In this document: positions 13,968 through 21,924 of the stretch, one piece after another
Numbering within the stretch: position 1 is the first letter of the stretch
Layout: the number at the start of each line of letters is the position of its first letter
Assembly: GCA_910586095.1 (NCBI GenBank)
Contig: CAJUHQ010000058.1
Location: forward strand, 1 to 21,924
DNA from: an uncultured Lachnospiraceae bacterium
GTDB taxonomy: Bacteria > Bacillota > Clostridia > Lachnospirales > Lachnospiraceae
Direction of reading: 5' to 3'
DNA: 21,924 nucleotides
The notes under the pieces: model-generated
What the model was told of the DNA's origin: nothing
What the model saw: the letters and a program-made list of their open reading frames with translations, nothing else
Databases searched by the model: none
Translations under genes and position numbers: made by a program

Positions 13968-15038
13968 CTAAACCGTTCCATTAGTTCGGTCAAGCATATC
14001 CCAACAGCCCCACATATACATAATACCTAGCGCTCTGTCATACAATCCATAGCCAGGACGGCATTGCTCACCCCAAATGTGGCGTCCATGATCTGGACGG
14101 ACATATCCCTTATATCCACAATCATGATAGGCACGCATAATTTCTAGAATCCCTACATCACCATCACAATCACGATGAGAAGCCTCTGTAAAATCTCCAT
14201 TCTCAAAATGCTTTACATTTCGTATATGGGCAAAGGCAATCCGATCACAATAGGTCCGAATAATATCTGGTACATTATTATTCGGATTTGCGCCCAAAGA
14301 TCCTGAACACAGACACAGACAATTATACTCATCATCCACCATAGACAGGAATTTTCCAATCGATTCCTTATCCACTAAAAGACGCGGAATTCCAAAGATA
14401 TCCCATGGCGGATCATCCTGATGAATCGCCATCTTGATACCTGTCTCATGACAAGTAGGCATAATTGCCTCCAGAAAATATTTTAGATTCTCCCAGAGTT
14501 TTTCCTTTGTCACTGGACGATACGCCTCAAACAACTCGTCTAATTTTGCCATGCGCTCTGGTTCCCAACCTGGAAATGTCATTCCATGAAGATTCTCTAA
14601 AATATAGTTTGCCATCTCTTTGTAATCCTGCTGAATCTTTGCTTTTTCATAATATAAAGCCGTAGAACCATCTTCCATCGGATGAAAAAGATCTGTTCGT
14701 GTCCAGTCAAAAATAGGCATAAAATTGTACGTTACTACTTTTACTCCAAACTTAGAAAGATTGCGCAGTGTCTGCTTGTAATTCTCAATATACTGGTCGC
14801 GAGACGGCAATCCGATTTTAATATCGTCGTGAACATTTACGCTCTCCACAACATCCATGTTAAAACCGTGATCCTCAATTTGGTGACGCATTTTCTCAAT
14901 CTCTTCTACTTCCCAGACCTCACCTGCAGGCTTATCGTGCAATGCCCAGACAAGGCCACTCACTCCAGGTATTTGTTTAATTTGTTCCTGTGTAATGCTG
15001 TCATTGCCCTCGCCATACCAGCGAAATGTCATCTGCAT
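13968..15038 (-). CDS. uxuA: D-mannonate dehydratase
   Basis: The 356-residue protein is a UxuA mannonate dehydratase, converting D-mannonate to 2-keto-3-deoxygluconate in glucuronate breakdown. It opens with MTFRWYGEGND and is recognisable throughout. Metal ligands of the family fit H206 (AIHQDDPPWD), C244 (LCSGSLGANPNN), H271 (FAHIRNVKHF) and D316 (VRPDHGRHIWGE). AGGAGG lies eight bases before the ATG. It is 65 bases downstream of the GH3 gene and is followed, after 139 bases with a structured leader, by the SDR gene. Uronate isomerase (UxaC) and KDG kinase/aldolase are not in this window, so the pathway is only partly encoded here. Confidence 0.96.
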   Translation of the reverse strand: MQMTFRWYGEGNDSITQEQIKQIPGVSGLVWALHDKPAGEVWEVEEIEKMRHQIEDHGFNMDVVESVNVHDDIKIGLPSRDQYIENYKQTLRNLSKFGVKVVTYNFMPIFDWTRTDLFHPMEDGSTALYYEKAKIQQDYKEMANYILENLHGMTFPGWEPERMAKLDELFEAYRPVTKEKLWENLKYFLEAIMPTCHETGIKMAIHQDDPPWDIFGIPRLLVDKESIGKFLSMVDDEYNCLCLCSGSLGANPNNNVPDIIRTYCDRIAFAHIRNVKHFENGDFTEASHRDCDGDVGILEIMRAYHDCGYKGYVRPDHGRHIWGEQCRPGYGLYDRALGIMYMWGCWDMLDRTNGTV

Positions 15039-15103
15039 AAAAAATCCCTCCTTGTTATCAAAATAATAAAATTTACTTTTATAGAACTTTATTCCGCTTT
15101 GTC

Positions 15104-16876
15104 TTATAAATGTGTGTCAAAGATACCACAAAAAGAATCTACTGGATCGTTGCCTGTAAAAGCCTCCTCACCTGTCATAAGCTTTGTAATCAGAGCATCT
15201 AGTGTGGACTCATTACTGTCATACGTATTGATATATGTCCGTGCCTGTGGAATATCTGCCAACACAAATGGATGCTGTACACCAATGACCACTACCGGAA
15301 GTTCAAACACATACCACGGAATTTCTCCTCCACCCTTTGTCATGCCAAATGCAGGGCGTGCAACAGGCTGAAATCCTCCTGCAATATCCACTAAAGTAAT
15401 GATTAAATCCTGATTTTCACGGAACTCTTTGATAGGTGTTTTTCCCGCAAAATACATGTTGATATCTGGCTTTTCTCCTGCCTGTATCTGTTTTTGCATC
15501 TTCTCAATAGGACTTTCGTAAATAAACGCGTCAAACCCCTTCGCTATCAATTTTTCTTTGAGTATTTCTGCTGAAGACTTTTTGTTACCAAAAAGTGAAA
15601 CCAAACCAGGCGCCGACAAACCTTTTACATACACAATCATAATACGCTTATAACGCTCTGGTGTAATAGGGAACACCTCTTTGTCCTTATACTTTACTAG
15701 TGTGATCGCCTTGTCCGAAATTTCTTTTTGCATTGCAACATGTGCTTCGCATCCCACAATCTCATGTACCTTCTCACGTGGTGGCATAAGATGTGTCTTG
15801 TCCTTTTTGTGCAATCCCATATGCGCCTTAAGTGCCAAAATGCGGTGAAGCGCTTCATCTAGACGTTCTTCTGTAATACGTCCATCCAAATAACCTTGCT
15901 TCATGCTAGCAAAGTCTTCATCCATCTCATTAAAGAACAAAAACATATCAACACCTGCGGCAATTGCAGCAGGAAGCACATCGCTGCGTTTCATACGACA
16001 GGTCAATCCCACCATATGAGAAGCATCTGTCAGCACCATACCATTAAAGCCAAGTTTCCCGCGAAGTAATCCTTGAATCAGCTCTGGAGACAATGTTGCA
16101 GGCATCATTTCATCGTCTGTGATATCAGGATTAAAATGACGTGCATAGGCAGGTTGCATAATATGTCCCGCCATAATAGCCTCTAATCCATTGTCAATCA
16201 AGGTCTTATAAACCATGCCAAATGTCTCGTCCCATTCCTTGCAGCTCATATCATTCACACTGTTTGCGACATGCTGATCGCGAAAATCCAATCCATCACC
16301 TGGAAAATGCTTTGCTGCACAGCAAAATCCTGGATTTTCATGCGCGCCATCCATATATGCCTTCGCCATTTTAGCCACTCGATCAGGATCATTTCCATAA
16401 GTGCGCAATCCAATCACTGGATTCTCCCAATTATACAGAATATCGCTGACTGGCGCAAAAGATAAGTTACACCCTATTGCCGCAGCTTCCTTATTGGACA
16501 TATATCCTAATTGATAGGCGTAATCCACATTTCCAGTCGCCCCGATCTTGGTCTGGCTTCCAATCAATGTTCCGTCTGTGCAAGCACCATTTCCGCCATT
16601 TTCTGTATTGCAAGCGATAATCAAAGGGATTTTACTATTTTGTTGTAAAATACGATTCTGCTCATAAATCTCATCTGCTGTTCCTGGATTATAGCGAATA
16701 CCACCAATATGATACTCATTTACTGTCATCTTTAAATATTCCTCGGTGCGCGCAGAACCCATATTAAAAAATAACTGACCGATTTTTTCATCTAGATTCA
16801 TCCCTGCTATTGTATCTTCCACCCATTTGCAATCCTCATCTGACAAATAAAATGGTCTTGCTTTCATATCTACCAT
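15104..16876 (-). CDS. GH3 beta-N-acetylhexosaminidase-like enzyme
   Basis: The 590-residue protein has a GH3 barrel (about 20-350) and a C-terminal alpha/beta domain (about 380-590). The motif KHFPGDGLDFRDQH (189-202) matches the NagZ pattern KH(F/I)PG-x-G-x4-D-x-H, with D200 and H202 as the acid/base dyad. The nucleophile is likely D284 in GMVLTDASH. This His-containing loop marks GH3 N-acetylglucosaminidases (some of which act as phosphorylases) rather than beta-glucosidases. There is no signal peptide, so it works on imported sugar or recycled wall fragments. NagZ proteins usually have one domain of about 340 residues; here a second domain is present. GGAGG lies nine bases before ATG. Its place among uronate genes suggests a GlcNAc-uronate substrate, which is inference. 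Confidence 0.85.
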   Translation of the reverse strand: MVDMKARPFYLSDEDCKWVEDTIAGMNLDEKIGQLFFNMGSARTEEYLKMTVNEYHIGGIRYNPGTADEIYEQNRILQQNSKIPLIIACNTENGGNGACTDGTLIGSQTKIGATGNVDYAYQLGYMSNKEAAAIGCNLSFAPVSDILYNWENPVIGLRTYGNDPDRVAKMAKAYMDGAHENPGFCCAAKHFPGDGLDFRDQHVANSVNDMSCKEWDETFGMVYKTLIDNGLEAIMAGHIMQPAYARHFNPDITDDEMMPATLSPELIQGLLRGKLGFNGMVLTDASHMVGLTCRMKRSDVLPAAIAAGVDMFLFFNEMDEDFASMKQGYLDGRITEERLDEALHRILALKAHMGLHKKDKTHLMPPREKVHEIVGCEAHVAMQKEISDKAITLVKYKDKEVFPITPERYKRIMIVYVKGLSAPGLVSLFGNKKSSAEILKEKLIAKGFDAFIYESPIEKMQKQIQAGEKPDINMYFAGKTPIKEFRENQDLIITLVDIAGGFQPVARPAFGMTKGGGEIPWYVFELPVVVIGVQHPFVLADIPQARTYINTYDSNESTLDALITKLMTGEEAFTGNDPVDSFCGIFDTHL

Positions 16877-16929
16877 GTTGATAGTCCTCCTTTCCTTGAT
16901 CTGTCACAATTTTTATATACTTTTTATTT

Positions 16930-16975
16930 AGCAAGTCTAAGGCGCCTATCCTTAGCGCCTTAGATTGATCTTGCT
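16930..16975. other. Intercistronic stem-loop between HAD and GH3 genes
   Basis: TCTAAGGCGC (16936-16945) pairs perfectly with GCGCCTTAGA (16955-16964), and AGCAAG (16930-16935) with CTTGCT (16970-16975) extends it across a small internal loop. It follows the HAD stop codon by six bases on the minus strand and has no U-tract. It probably acts as an mRNA stability or processing structure, or as a weak terminator. Confidence 0.6.
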
Positions 16976-16980
16976 CTTCT

Positions 16981-17829
16981 TTATGTGCTTCCCAAATTAT
17001 GAAGAAACTGTTGTGTTTTCTCCTGTTGATATCCATCTGCATAGGTTCCTGAAAGAAATTTTGGCAACCCTTCTGCAACAAATTCTTCCCAACTTTGAGT
17101 TTCATGTCGCACTAAAATTGGATAATAGTACACTCCATTTTTTTTGGCTGCCTCCATATCTCCTGGCGCATCTCCGCACATCAGTACATGATCTGGCGCA
17201 TATCCACGCTTCATCAATTCCTGAATACAAAATGCTTTGCTTCCAGAATCTTGTGCCAACACTACATCCGTATACTCTAACAGTCCATAAAAATCCCATT
17301 CATCCAGCACTGCACTCAGATTTGCACTGGATACAATGGCAATATCCGCATCGCGATGTGCGCGTTTTAATGCTTCCATCACTCCTGAAAAAGGACGTTT
17401 ATCCTCTTCTGGAAGCCGGTCTATCGACTGGTTGACTGCACTGCTCCATGCTAGGGCCTTACGCAGACAAATACTGTCCTTTTTGGCGATTTCACGCTCA
17501 AGCGCAGCATTGGACAATTCTGGTGTATCCTTTACCCACTTCTCCAAAATATCGAGTTCTTCAATTTCACAGTATTTTTCACGTATTTCACCGAGTGCTT
17601 TTACCAATCCTTTGAAGCGATTAATTCCACGCGTCATTGTATACAGATTGATTTCATTCCAACGTTCCAGTATTGCATCGCGCCACTCTTCCAATCCCCA
17701 CTCTGCTACCATACAGGGCCCAAAGCAACGAATATGCTTAATATCCATTGTGTCCATCGCACAACCATCACTGTCAACACAAACCAAAAAATCACTTCGT
17801 TTTGTGTACGTTAAAAACTTATCTGCCAT
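16981..17829 (-). CDS. HAD-superfamily hydrolase of unknown substrate
   Basis: The 282-residue protein has all HAD motifs: motif I VCVDSDGC (nucleophile D19, acid/base D21), motif II IVSSAN (S167/S168), motif III K198 in SGSKAFC, and motif IV MCGDAPGDMEAA (D220, D224). A large helical cap of about 130 residues lies between motifs I and II, indicating a C1-type cap. It is probably a phosphatase or phosphomutase acting on a small phosphorylated metabolite. It sits between the sugar symporter (31-base gap) and the GH3 gene inside the glycoside operon; a sugar phosphate is a reasonable guess. AAGGAG lies six bases before the ATG. The substrate cannot be read from the sequence. Confidence 0.85.
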   Translation of the reverse strand: MADKFLTYTKRSDFLVCVDSDGCAMDTMDIKHIRCFGPCMVAEWGLEEWRDAILERWNEINLYTMTRGINRFKGLVKALGEIREKYCEIEELDILEKWVKDTPELSNAALEREIAKKDSICLRKALAWSSAVNQSIDRLPEEDKRPFSGVMEALKRAHRDADIAIVSSANLSAVLDEWDFYGLLEYTDVVLAQDSGSKAFCIQELMKRGYAPDHVLMCGDAPGDMEAAKKNGVYYYPILVRHETQSWEEFVAEGLPKFLSGTYADGYQQEKTQQFLHNLGST

Positions 17830-17860
17830 CGCCTACTCCTTACCTATTGTACATAGTATA

Positions 17861-19252
17861 TCATTTGCTACGCCGGCGTGCAAGCTCTGCAACGTTTGCT
17901 TCTACACGTTTTTTATTCAATGGATAAATCAAAATCAAAAATACAGCAACCAACCCAAAACCAACGATAGGTGCTATACAAGATAGTTTAAAAATTCTCT
18001 CAGTAACTTCAGGCTCGAACGCTGTTGCCTGAGAATATCCTATCATAGTCAGTAATGAACCTGTCAGTCCTGCTGAAAGTGCCTGCCCAAGCTTTCGCGC
18101 AAAAGAATAGACAGAATAAATTGTACCATCCTCACGAACCCCATTTTTTACTTCTGCGTCATCAATGACATCAGTAATCATCGCCCAAATGACTGTATTA
18201 AAGAACCCTAACCCTACATACGCTAATGTAAAAAATCCAACATATACAAATGGATTAGCTGGGTGCACGATCAGACAAACTAAAAATATGATGGCCGCCC
18301 CTAGACAGGAAGCAACAGACAGTTCTTTCTTTCCAAATTTTGTGGATAACTTTACGGCTAAAGGTGCACAAATCAACAGTGCTGCCAAACTTCCTGTCAA
18401 AGAAGATACAGACTGTGCTGTCGCATTTCCATAATAGTTTGGAAATACATATCCAGCCATTCCCTGCATAGTCAACATTGCTAATAAAAGTGCGATCGCT
18501 GCTGCTATAATACCAAGTAAAGCACGGTTGGTAACAAGACTCTTTAACAGATTTCCAATATTTAACTTCTGATTGTTTGCTGGCACTTCTACGCGCTCTC
18601 GAACCAGATTAAAACAAATCAAATAGCATATAATTGCCAAAACGCTGAATATACCTGCGATAATAGTCATACGTGTTCCAGACAACACAGTATTTCCCTC
18701 GGTTGTTACTACATAGGCAAACATAGGTGTTCCTACACCAATTACAAGGCCTGCAAGTGTACCACCAATTGTTCTCCATGTAGACAACTCTGCGCGATGT
18801 TTTGGATCAGGAGAAACTGCAGAAGCCATAGAACCATATGGAATATTGATTGATGTATAGAAAATAGATCCCCACAATATGTAGGTAATTACCATCCAGA
18901 CTACTTTGAATCCATATGCCATATTGGCAAATCCTGACTGATAAATCAAAAAGGACGCAATCGCCACAGGTCCACACATACGTTTGATCCACGGTTTGAA
19001 CTTTCCATCCTTTGTCGGCTTAGATCGATCTACAATCTGTCCCATTGTTACATCCGTAATCGCATCAATAAAACGAGCTGCCATCATTAACAAGCCTACA
19101 ACAGCCGCCTCGATTCCCATAACATCCGTATAGAATTTTAACATAAAACTAGACGACAAAATGAATGTAAAATCATTACCGAAATCACCAAACATATATC
19201 CTAATTTGTCTTTCATTCCAAACGGAACAGTTGCATTTGATTTACTTGCCAT
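17861..19252 (-). CDS. GPH-family sugar:cation symporter
   Basis: The 463-residue membrane protein has about 12 hydrophobic segments and belongs to the glycoside-pentoside-hexuronide:cation symporter family (MelB/UidB type). The helix-2 motif RFIDAITDVTMGQIVDR carries the two cation-site aspartates (D63 and D67), and GYMFGDFGND begins the first helix region. It should import the oligosaccharide or glycoside cut by the GH2 enzyme encoded just upstream. The frame is open to a TTG at 19288, but ATG 19252 follows GGGGGG at five bases and gives MASKSNATVPFG, the better start. The neighbours (GH2, GH3, uronate genes) suggest a hexuronide; melibiose- or lactose-like substrates cannot be excluded. 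Confidence 0.92.
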   Translation of the reverse strand: MASKSNATVPFGMKDKLGYMFGDFGNDFTFILSSSFMLKFYTDVMGIEAAVVGLLMMAARFIDAITDVTMGQIVDRSKPTKDGKFKPWIKRMCGPVAIASFLIYQSGFANMAYGFKVVWMVITYILWGSIFYTSINIPYGSMASAVSPDPKHRAELSTWRTIGGTLAGLVIGVGTPMFAYVVTTEGNTVLSGTRMTIIAGIFSVLAIICYLICFNLVRERVEVPANNQKLNIGNLLKSLVTNRALLGIIAAAIALLLAMLTMQGMAGYVFPNYYGNATAQSVSSLTGSLAALLICAPLAVKLSTKFGKKELSVASCLGAAIIFLVCLIVHPANPFVYVGFFTLAYVGLGFFNTVIWAMITDVIDDAEVKNGVREDGTIYSVYSFARKLGQALSAGLTGSLLTMIGYSQATAFEPEVTERIFKLSCIAPIVGFGLVAVFLILIYPLNKKRVEANVAELARRRSK

Positions 19253-19313
19253 AAAAACCCCCCATTCTTGCTTATCCTGCAAATTCAATGTGTAACATAA
19301 TTTGTTTGGCTAT

Positions 19314-19347
19314 TAGCCCCATGCCTATTCACATAAGCATAGGGCTA
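19314..19347. other. Stem-loop between GH2 and symporter genes
   Basis: TAGCCCCATGC (19314-19324) pairs with GCATAGGGCTA (19337-19347) with one mismatch. The T-run TTTTT follows on the plus strand, where no gene precedes it. On the minus, coding, strand there is no U-tract, so transcription from GH2 into the symporter gene can continue. It is likely an intercistronic stabiliser or partial attenuator. Confidence 0.55.
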
Positions 19348-19365
19348 TTTTTAAAACCACTCTTA

Positions 19366-21636
19366 TTATTTGTGTATTTTATCAATTTTAATCAATTGTG
19401 CATTCAAACTCTCTGCAAATCCATCTGGCATCATGTTTCCAGCCATCTTTACCATACCTTCTGGTGCCATCGCCTTCATCATATCCCACATACCAACACC
19501 TGGTCTGACATCCATATTGGTTGCTAGCTTGATCGCTTTTGCCACAATATCCATCGCTTCTGGACACTCTGCAATCTCTTCCATCTTGCATCGAATACTA
19601 TATTTACCTTCTGGGAACTCCATCGGTGCCTTCAAGTCTAGATCCCCTACCAGTTTAAACCAGTTTGCAACACCTTCTGCACGCTCATTGACTTCTGGCA
19701 AAACATAAATATCTGGCTCTTTGTCAACTTTTTCTAGCGTCATGCTGTCCTTGCACGCTCCTGCCACAGCTAGCAAAATATTGAATCCTTCTTTTAAAGC
19801 CACTTCAAAGACGAACACTTTGTTGGCTGTTTGCACTGCATTCAATTCTCCATTGACAAACAAAGAAACAGTCGGCTGGTTAGAGTACACGCGAATCTGG
19901 GTGGTTTCACCTGCACGCTGTGCATAGCGCTTGCCACACAAATGCACCATTGGCTCTTTATTCCAATATGCCTTGTAAATATAATAGCTATCCTTTTTAG
20001 TATTGCGATCGATCGTAACCAATCCTTTATTGTTACGTCCTGCCACACCGCCTTCATTTCTCGCAGCACAACCAAAATCAAACATATTCCATACATGACT
20101 TGACCACAGCCACGGCCGCTCATCAAGCACCTTTGCCATATGTTCATGATACAGTGCTTGGTACTCCTCACTGTAATCCTTGCATGCTGGGTTCGGTCCA
20201 TGATACGTGATAATGCCTTCACAGCCATACTCAGAAACACCAAGACAAATTTCAGGATGCGCCTTGTGGAAATTATCCAGCCATGGCCCATTGTCTTCCA
20301 TCTTTCCTCCGTACCAGCCAAAGTAATGATTATAGCTCTCCACATCTGTGATATTGTGAACAGGGCTGTCAATTGGGGTCATAGAAACATGGGCGATTGT
20401 CGTCAAACGCGTTGGATCTAACTCTTTGCACAATGCATTTAATTCTTTATGATTCTCCACCAACTGCTCAGAAATACCACCGATCAAAATCTCATTGGAC
20501 ACACCCCAGAAACAAATGCTGGAATGATTATAATTCTGCAAAATCAGCTCTTTCATCTGCGTGATGCAATTTTGATGTGCTGCGGGGTCCTGATTCATAA
20601 CGCTGATAAATGGAATCTCTGCCCATACAATAAATCCTAACTCATCACATGCATCATAGAAATCTTGAGAATGTTGATAATGTGCCAAACGAATTGTATT
20701 AGCACCTAACTCTTTGATAATTCTTGCATCTTGATAGTGATCCTCTCTAGTGAGTGCATTGCCTTTATAAAGCATATCTTGATGACGGCTGACACCGCGC
20801 AGTGGCGTTGGAACCCCATTCAAAATAAAACCTTTATCTGGATCACAAGAGAAACTTCTGACACCGACGCGCGCACAAACAGTATCATATGCTTCATTGC
20901 GTCTTTGTAATGTCGCAGTCACTGTATACAAATATGGATTATCACAATCCCACAAAACCACATCTGGCACATAAAGTTTCACGCCTGTACTGTTTGCAGG
21001 GCGAACACAATATCCTACTTCTTTTCCTTGTGCATCACAAACTTGATAGAATACAGTGAAATTATCATCTGCATCAACTACCCATGATTCTAGCTCAAAC
21101 ACAGCACCGCCACACTGCTTGGGTTCTGCTGTAACTTTCAATCCATTGCTTCCCCAATAATTCAACTCAAAATGTGCATCTGGTACACTAATTAGATTGA
21201 CACCGCGATAAAGACCACCATAGAAGGTAAAATCTGCGGACTGTGGATATACGCTACTCTTGTTTTCATTGCTACATGCGATTACTAAAAGATTATCTTT
21301 CTCCTTGCACACATCTGTGATATCTGCACGAAATGTTGAGTATCCTCCCTCATGATAGCAAACTTCCTTGCCGTTGACATACACAGTCGCCTGCTGACCC
21401 GCCGCTGGAATATCCACAAAAATGCGTCCACCTGCTAGAGGCTGGTCAGGTTTCTCAAATGTCCGTGCATACCAATAGCAGCCACGGTCATAATTTCCAT
21501 TTCCATCATGCCCATCCACCGCATTCCATGTGTGTGGCAGATCCACTAGCGTCCAGTCTGTTGGAAGTGTGTCTGGCAGTCCCACATTTTTTTGAATAAA
21601 CCTCCAGCCTTTGTTGAGATTGATAATAGTTCTCAC
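19366..21636 (-). CDS. GH2 glycosidase (beta-glucuronidase or beta-galactosidase)
   Basis: The 756-residue protein has the GH2 layout: sugar-binding domain (about 1-150), immunoglobulin-like domain, and TIM barrel (about 265-565). The acid/base is E382 in WGVSNEI and the nucleophile E469 in VSEYGCEG. NNKG (535-538) satisfies the N-x-K motif associated with beta-glucuronidases, but TIRLAHYQHSQDFYDACDE and IVWAEIPF resemble beta-galactosidase-like GH2 proteins, so specificity is open; the uronate genes downstream favour a glucuronide. There is no signal peptide. The start is GTG 21636: AGGAGG lies eight bases upstream and the protein reads VRTIINLNKGWRF; the longer frame to 21708 is not needed. 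A C-terminal tail (about 660-756) is Met-rich and helical, beyond the catalytic part. It is the first gene of the operon. Confidence 0.88.
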   Translation of the reverse strand: MRTIINLNKGWRFIQKNVGLPDTLPTDWTLVDLPHTWNAVDGHDGNGNYDRGCYWYARTFEKPDQPLAGGRIFVDIPAAGQQATVYVNGKEVCYHEGGYSTFRADITDVCKEKDNLLVIACSNENKSSVYPQSADFTFYGGLYRGVNLISVPDAHFELNYWGSNGLKVTAEPKQCGGAVFELESWVVDADDNFTVFYQVCDAQGKEVGYCVRPANSTGVKLYVPDVVLWDCDNPYLYTVTATLQRRNEAYDTVCARVGVRSFSCDPDKGFILNGVPTPLRGVSRHQDMLYKGNALTREDHYQDARIIKELGANTIRLAHYQHSQDFYDACDELGFIVWAEIPFISVMNQDPAAHQNCITQMKELILQNYNHSSICFWGVSNEILIGGISEQLVENHKELNALCKELDPTRLTTIAHVSMTPIDSPVHNITDVESYNHYFGWYGGKMEDNGPWLDNFHKAHPEICLGVSEYGCEGIITYHGPNPACKDYSEEYQALYHEHMAKVLDERPWLWSSHVWNMFDFGCAARNEGGVAGRNNKGLVTIDRNTKKDSYYIYKAYWNKEPMVHLCGKRYAQRAGETTQIRVYSNQPTVSLFVNGELNAVQTANKVFVFEVALKEGFNILLAVAGACKDSMTLEKVDKEPDIYVLPEVNERAEGVANWFKLVGDLDLKAPMEFPEGKYSIRCKMEEIAECPEAMDIVAKAIKLATNMDVRPGVGMWDMMKAMAPEGMVKMAGNMMPDGFAESLNAQLIKIDKIHK

Positions 21637-21924
21637 GTAAAAGTCCTCCTTTCTTTCTGAGGGCAATCTGATGCGTTTAGACACAATAATAACCAATATA
21701 TTGTGCAATTGCCCAGTTGCTTATGCGTTAAGTTTTATACTTTTCTGTGCATTTTTATATATTTTTTGTTAATTCTGTATAACTCTTATCGTATTTTTCT
21801 TTTTTACTTTTGGCGAGATACGATTTTTTGTATTTTTTGTATTATTTTTATATTGCGTTGCTTTTAGATAAAAAATGTGCAAAAATAAATAAAAATTATT
21901 TAACTTTTTTATAGACTTCTTGGA
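21637..21924 (-). other. Upstream regulatory region of the glycoside operon
   Basis: These 288 very AT-rich bases hold no gene that I can support. Visible are: an inverted repeat CACAATA (21682-21688) / TATTGTG (21699-21705) in the leader; CTTATGCGTTAAG (21720-21732), a weak dyad; and ATCGTAT / ATACGAT about 25 bases apart near 21788-21828, upstream of the candidate promoter. Any of these could bind a local regulator whose gene would lie beyond the right edge. Confidence 0.4.
21754..21782 (-). promoter_or_regulatory. Possible promoter of the glycoside operon
   Basis: On the minus strand TTATAC (21777-21782) is followed after 17 bases by TATAAA (21754-21759). The start would be near 21747, about 110 bases before the GTG at 21636. 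The surrounding sequence is so AT-rich that chance matches are likely. Confidence 0.35.

Noticed and set aside
19314..19355. Plus-strand Rho-independent terminator with TTTTT
   Set aside because: No plus-strand gene precedes it, and the minus-strand operon continues through it.
21637..21708. Longer GH2 start at 21708
   Set aside because: The extension would place an AGGAGG ribosome site inside the gene; the GTG at 21636 has that site at the right spacing and begins at the conserved domain.

Overview
The window looks like a chromosomal segment from a low-GC anaerobic Firmicute, most likely a gut Lachnospiraceae-type Clostridium relative. The reasons are the AT-rich composition, strong AGGAGG-type ribosome binding sites, a GPH-type sugar symporter next to GH2 and GH3 enzymes, a heterodimeric BmrCD/LmrCD-like exporter, an aldo/keto reductase carrying two 4Fe-4S motifs, and a standalone AICAR formyltransferase beside a PurO-type IMP cyclohydrolase. 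The assignment is inferred from gene content only. Every protein-coding gene is on the minus strand; only the 3' half of a tRNA-Leu(CAA) at the left edge is on the plus strand.

From left to right there are: the tRNA end and a convergent terminator region (1-181); a purine pair, AICAR transformylase and PurO-like cyclohydrolase (182-2120), with a readable promoter; a secreted M14 zinc carboxypeptidase (2325-3578); a 240-base hairpin-rich intergenic block with a MITE-like element (3646-3886); a cytoplasmic GH13 cyclomaltodextrinase/neopullulanase (3900-5675) with a promoter and a LacI/CcpA-type operator in its leader; a decayed ORF (5924-6253); an Fe-S aldo/keto reductase downstream of a TetR-type regulator (6317-8042); two hairpins (8141-8223); and a MarR regulator with two translationally coupled ABC half-exporters (8288-12560).

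The right third (12983-21636) reads as one catabolic operon, transcribed right to left: GH2 glycosidase, GPH symporter, HAD phosphatase-like protein, GH3 beta-N-acetylhexosaminidase-like enzyme, mannonate dehydratase (UxuA), and a fructuronate reductase-type SDR (UxuB-like). A sensible reading is uptake of a small glucuronate-containing glycoside, cleavage in the cytoplasm, and entry of the uronic acid into the mannonate branch. The GH3 partner raises the possibility of a GlcA/GlcNAc-type (glycosaminoglycan-like) substrate. Several gaps in this operon hold strong stem-loops without U-tracts.

The most unusual signal is a pair of about 70-base leaders placed directly in front of two unrelated genes, the first ABC half-transporter (11932-12001) and the SDR (13829-13901). 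Both can form the same pseudoknot or pair of mutually exclusive hairpins, whose 3' strand ends next to the ribosome binding site. The two copies differ in ways that keep the pairing. I know of no named RNA family that this matches.
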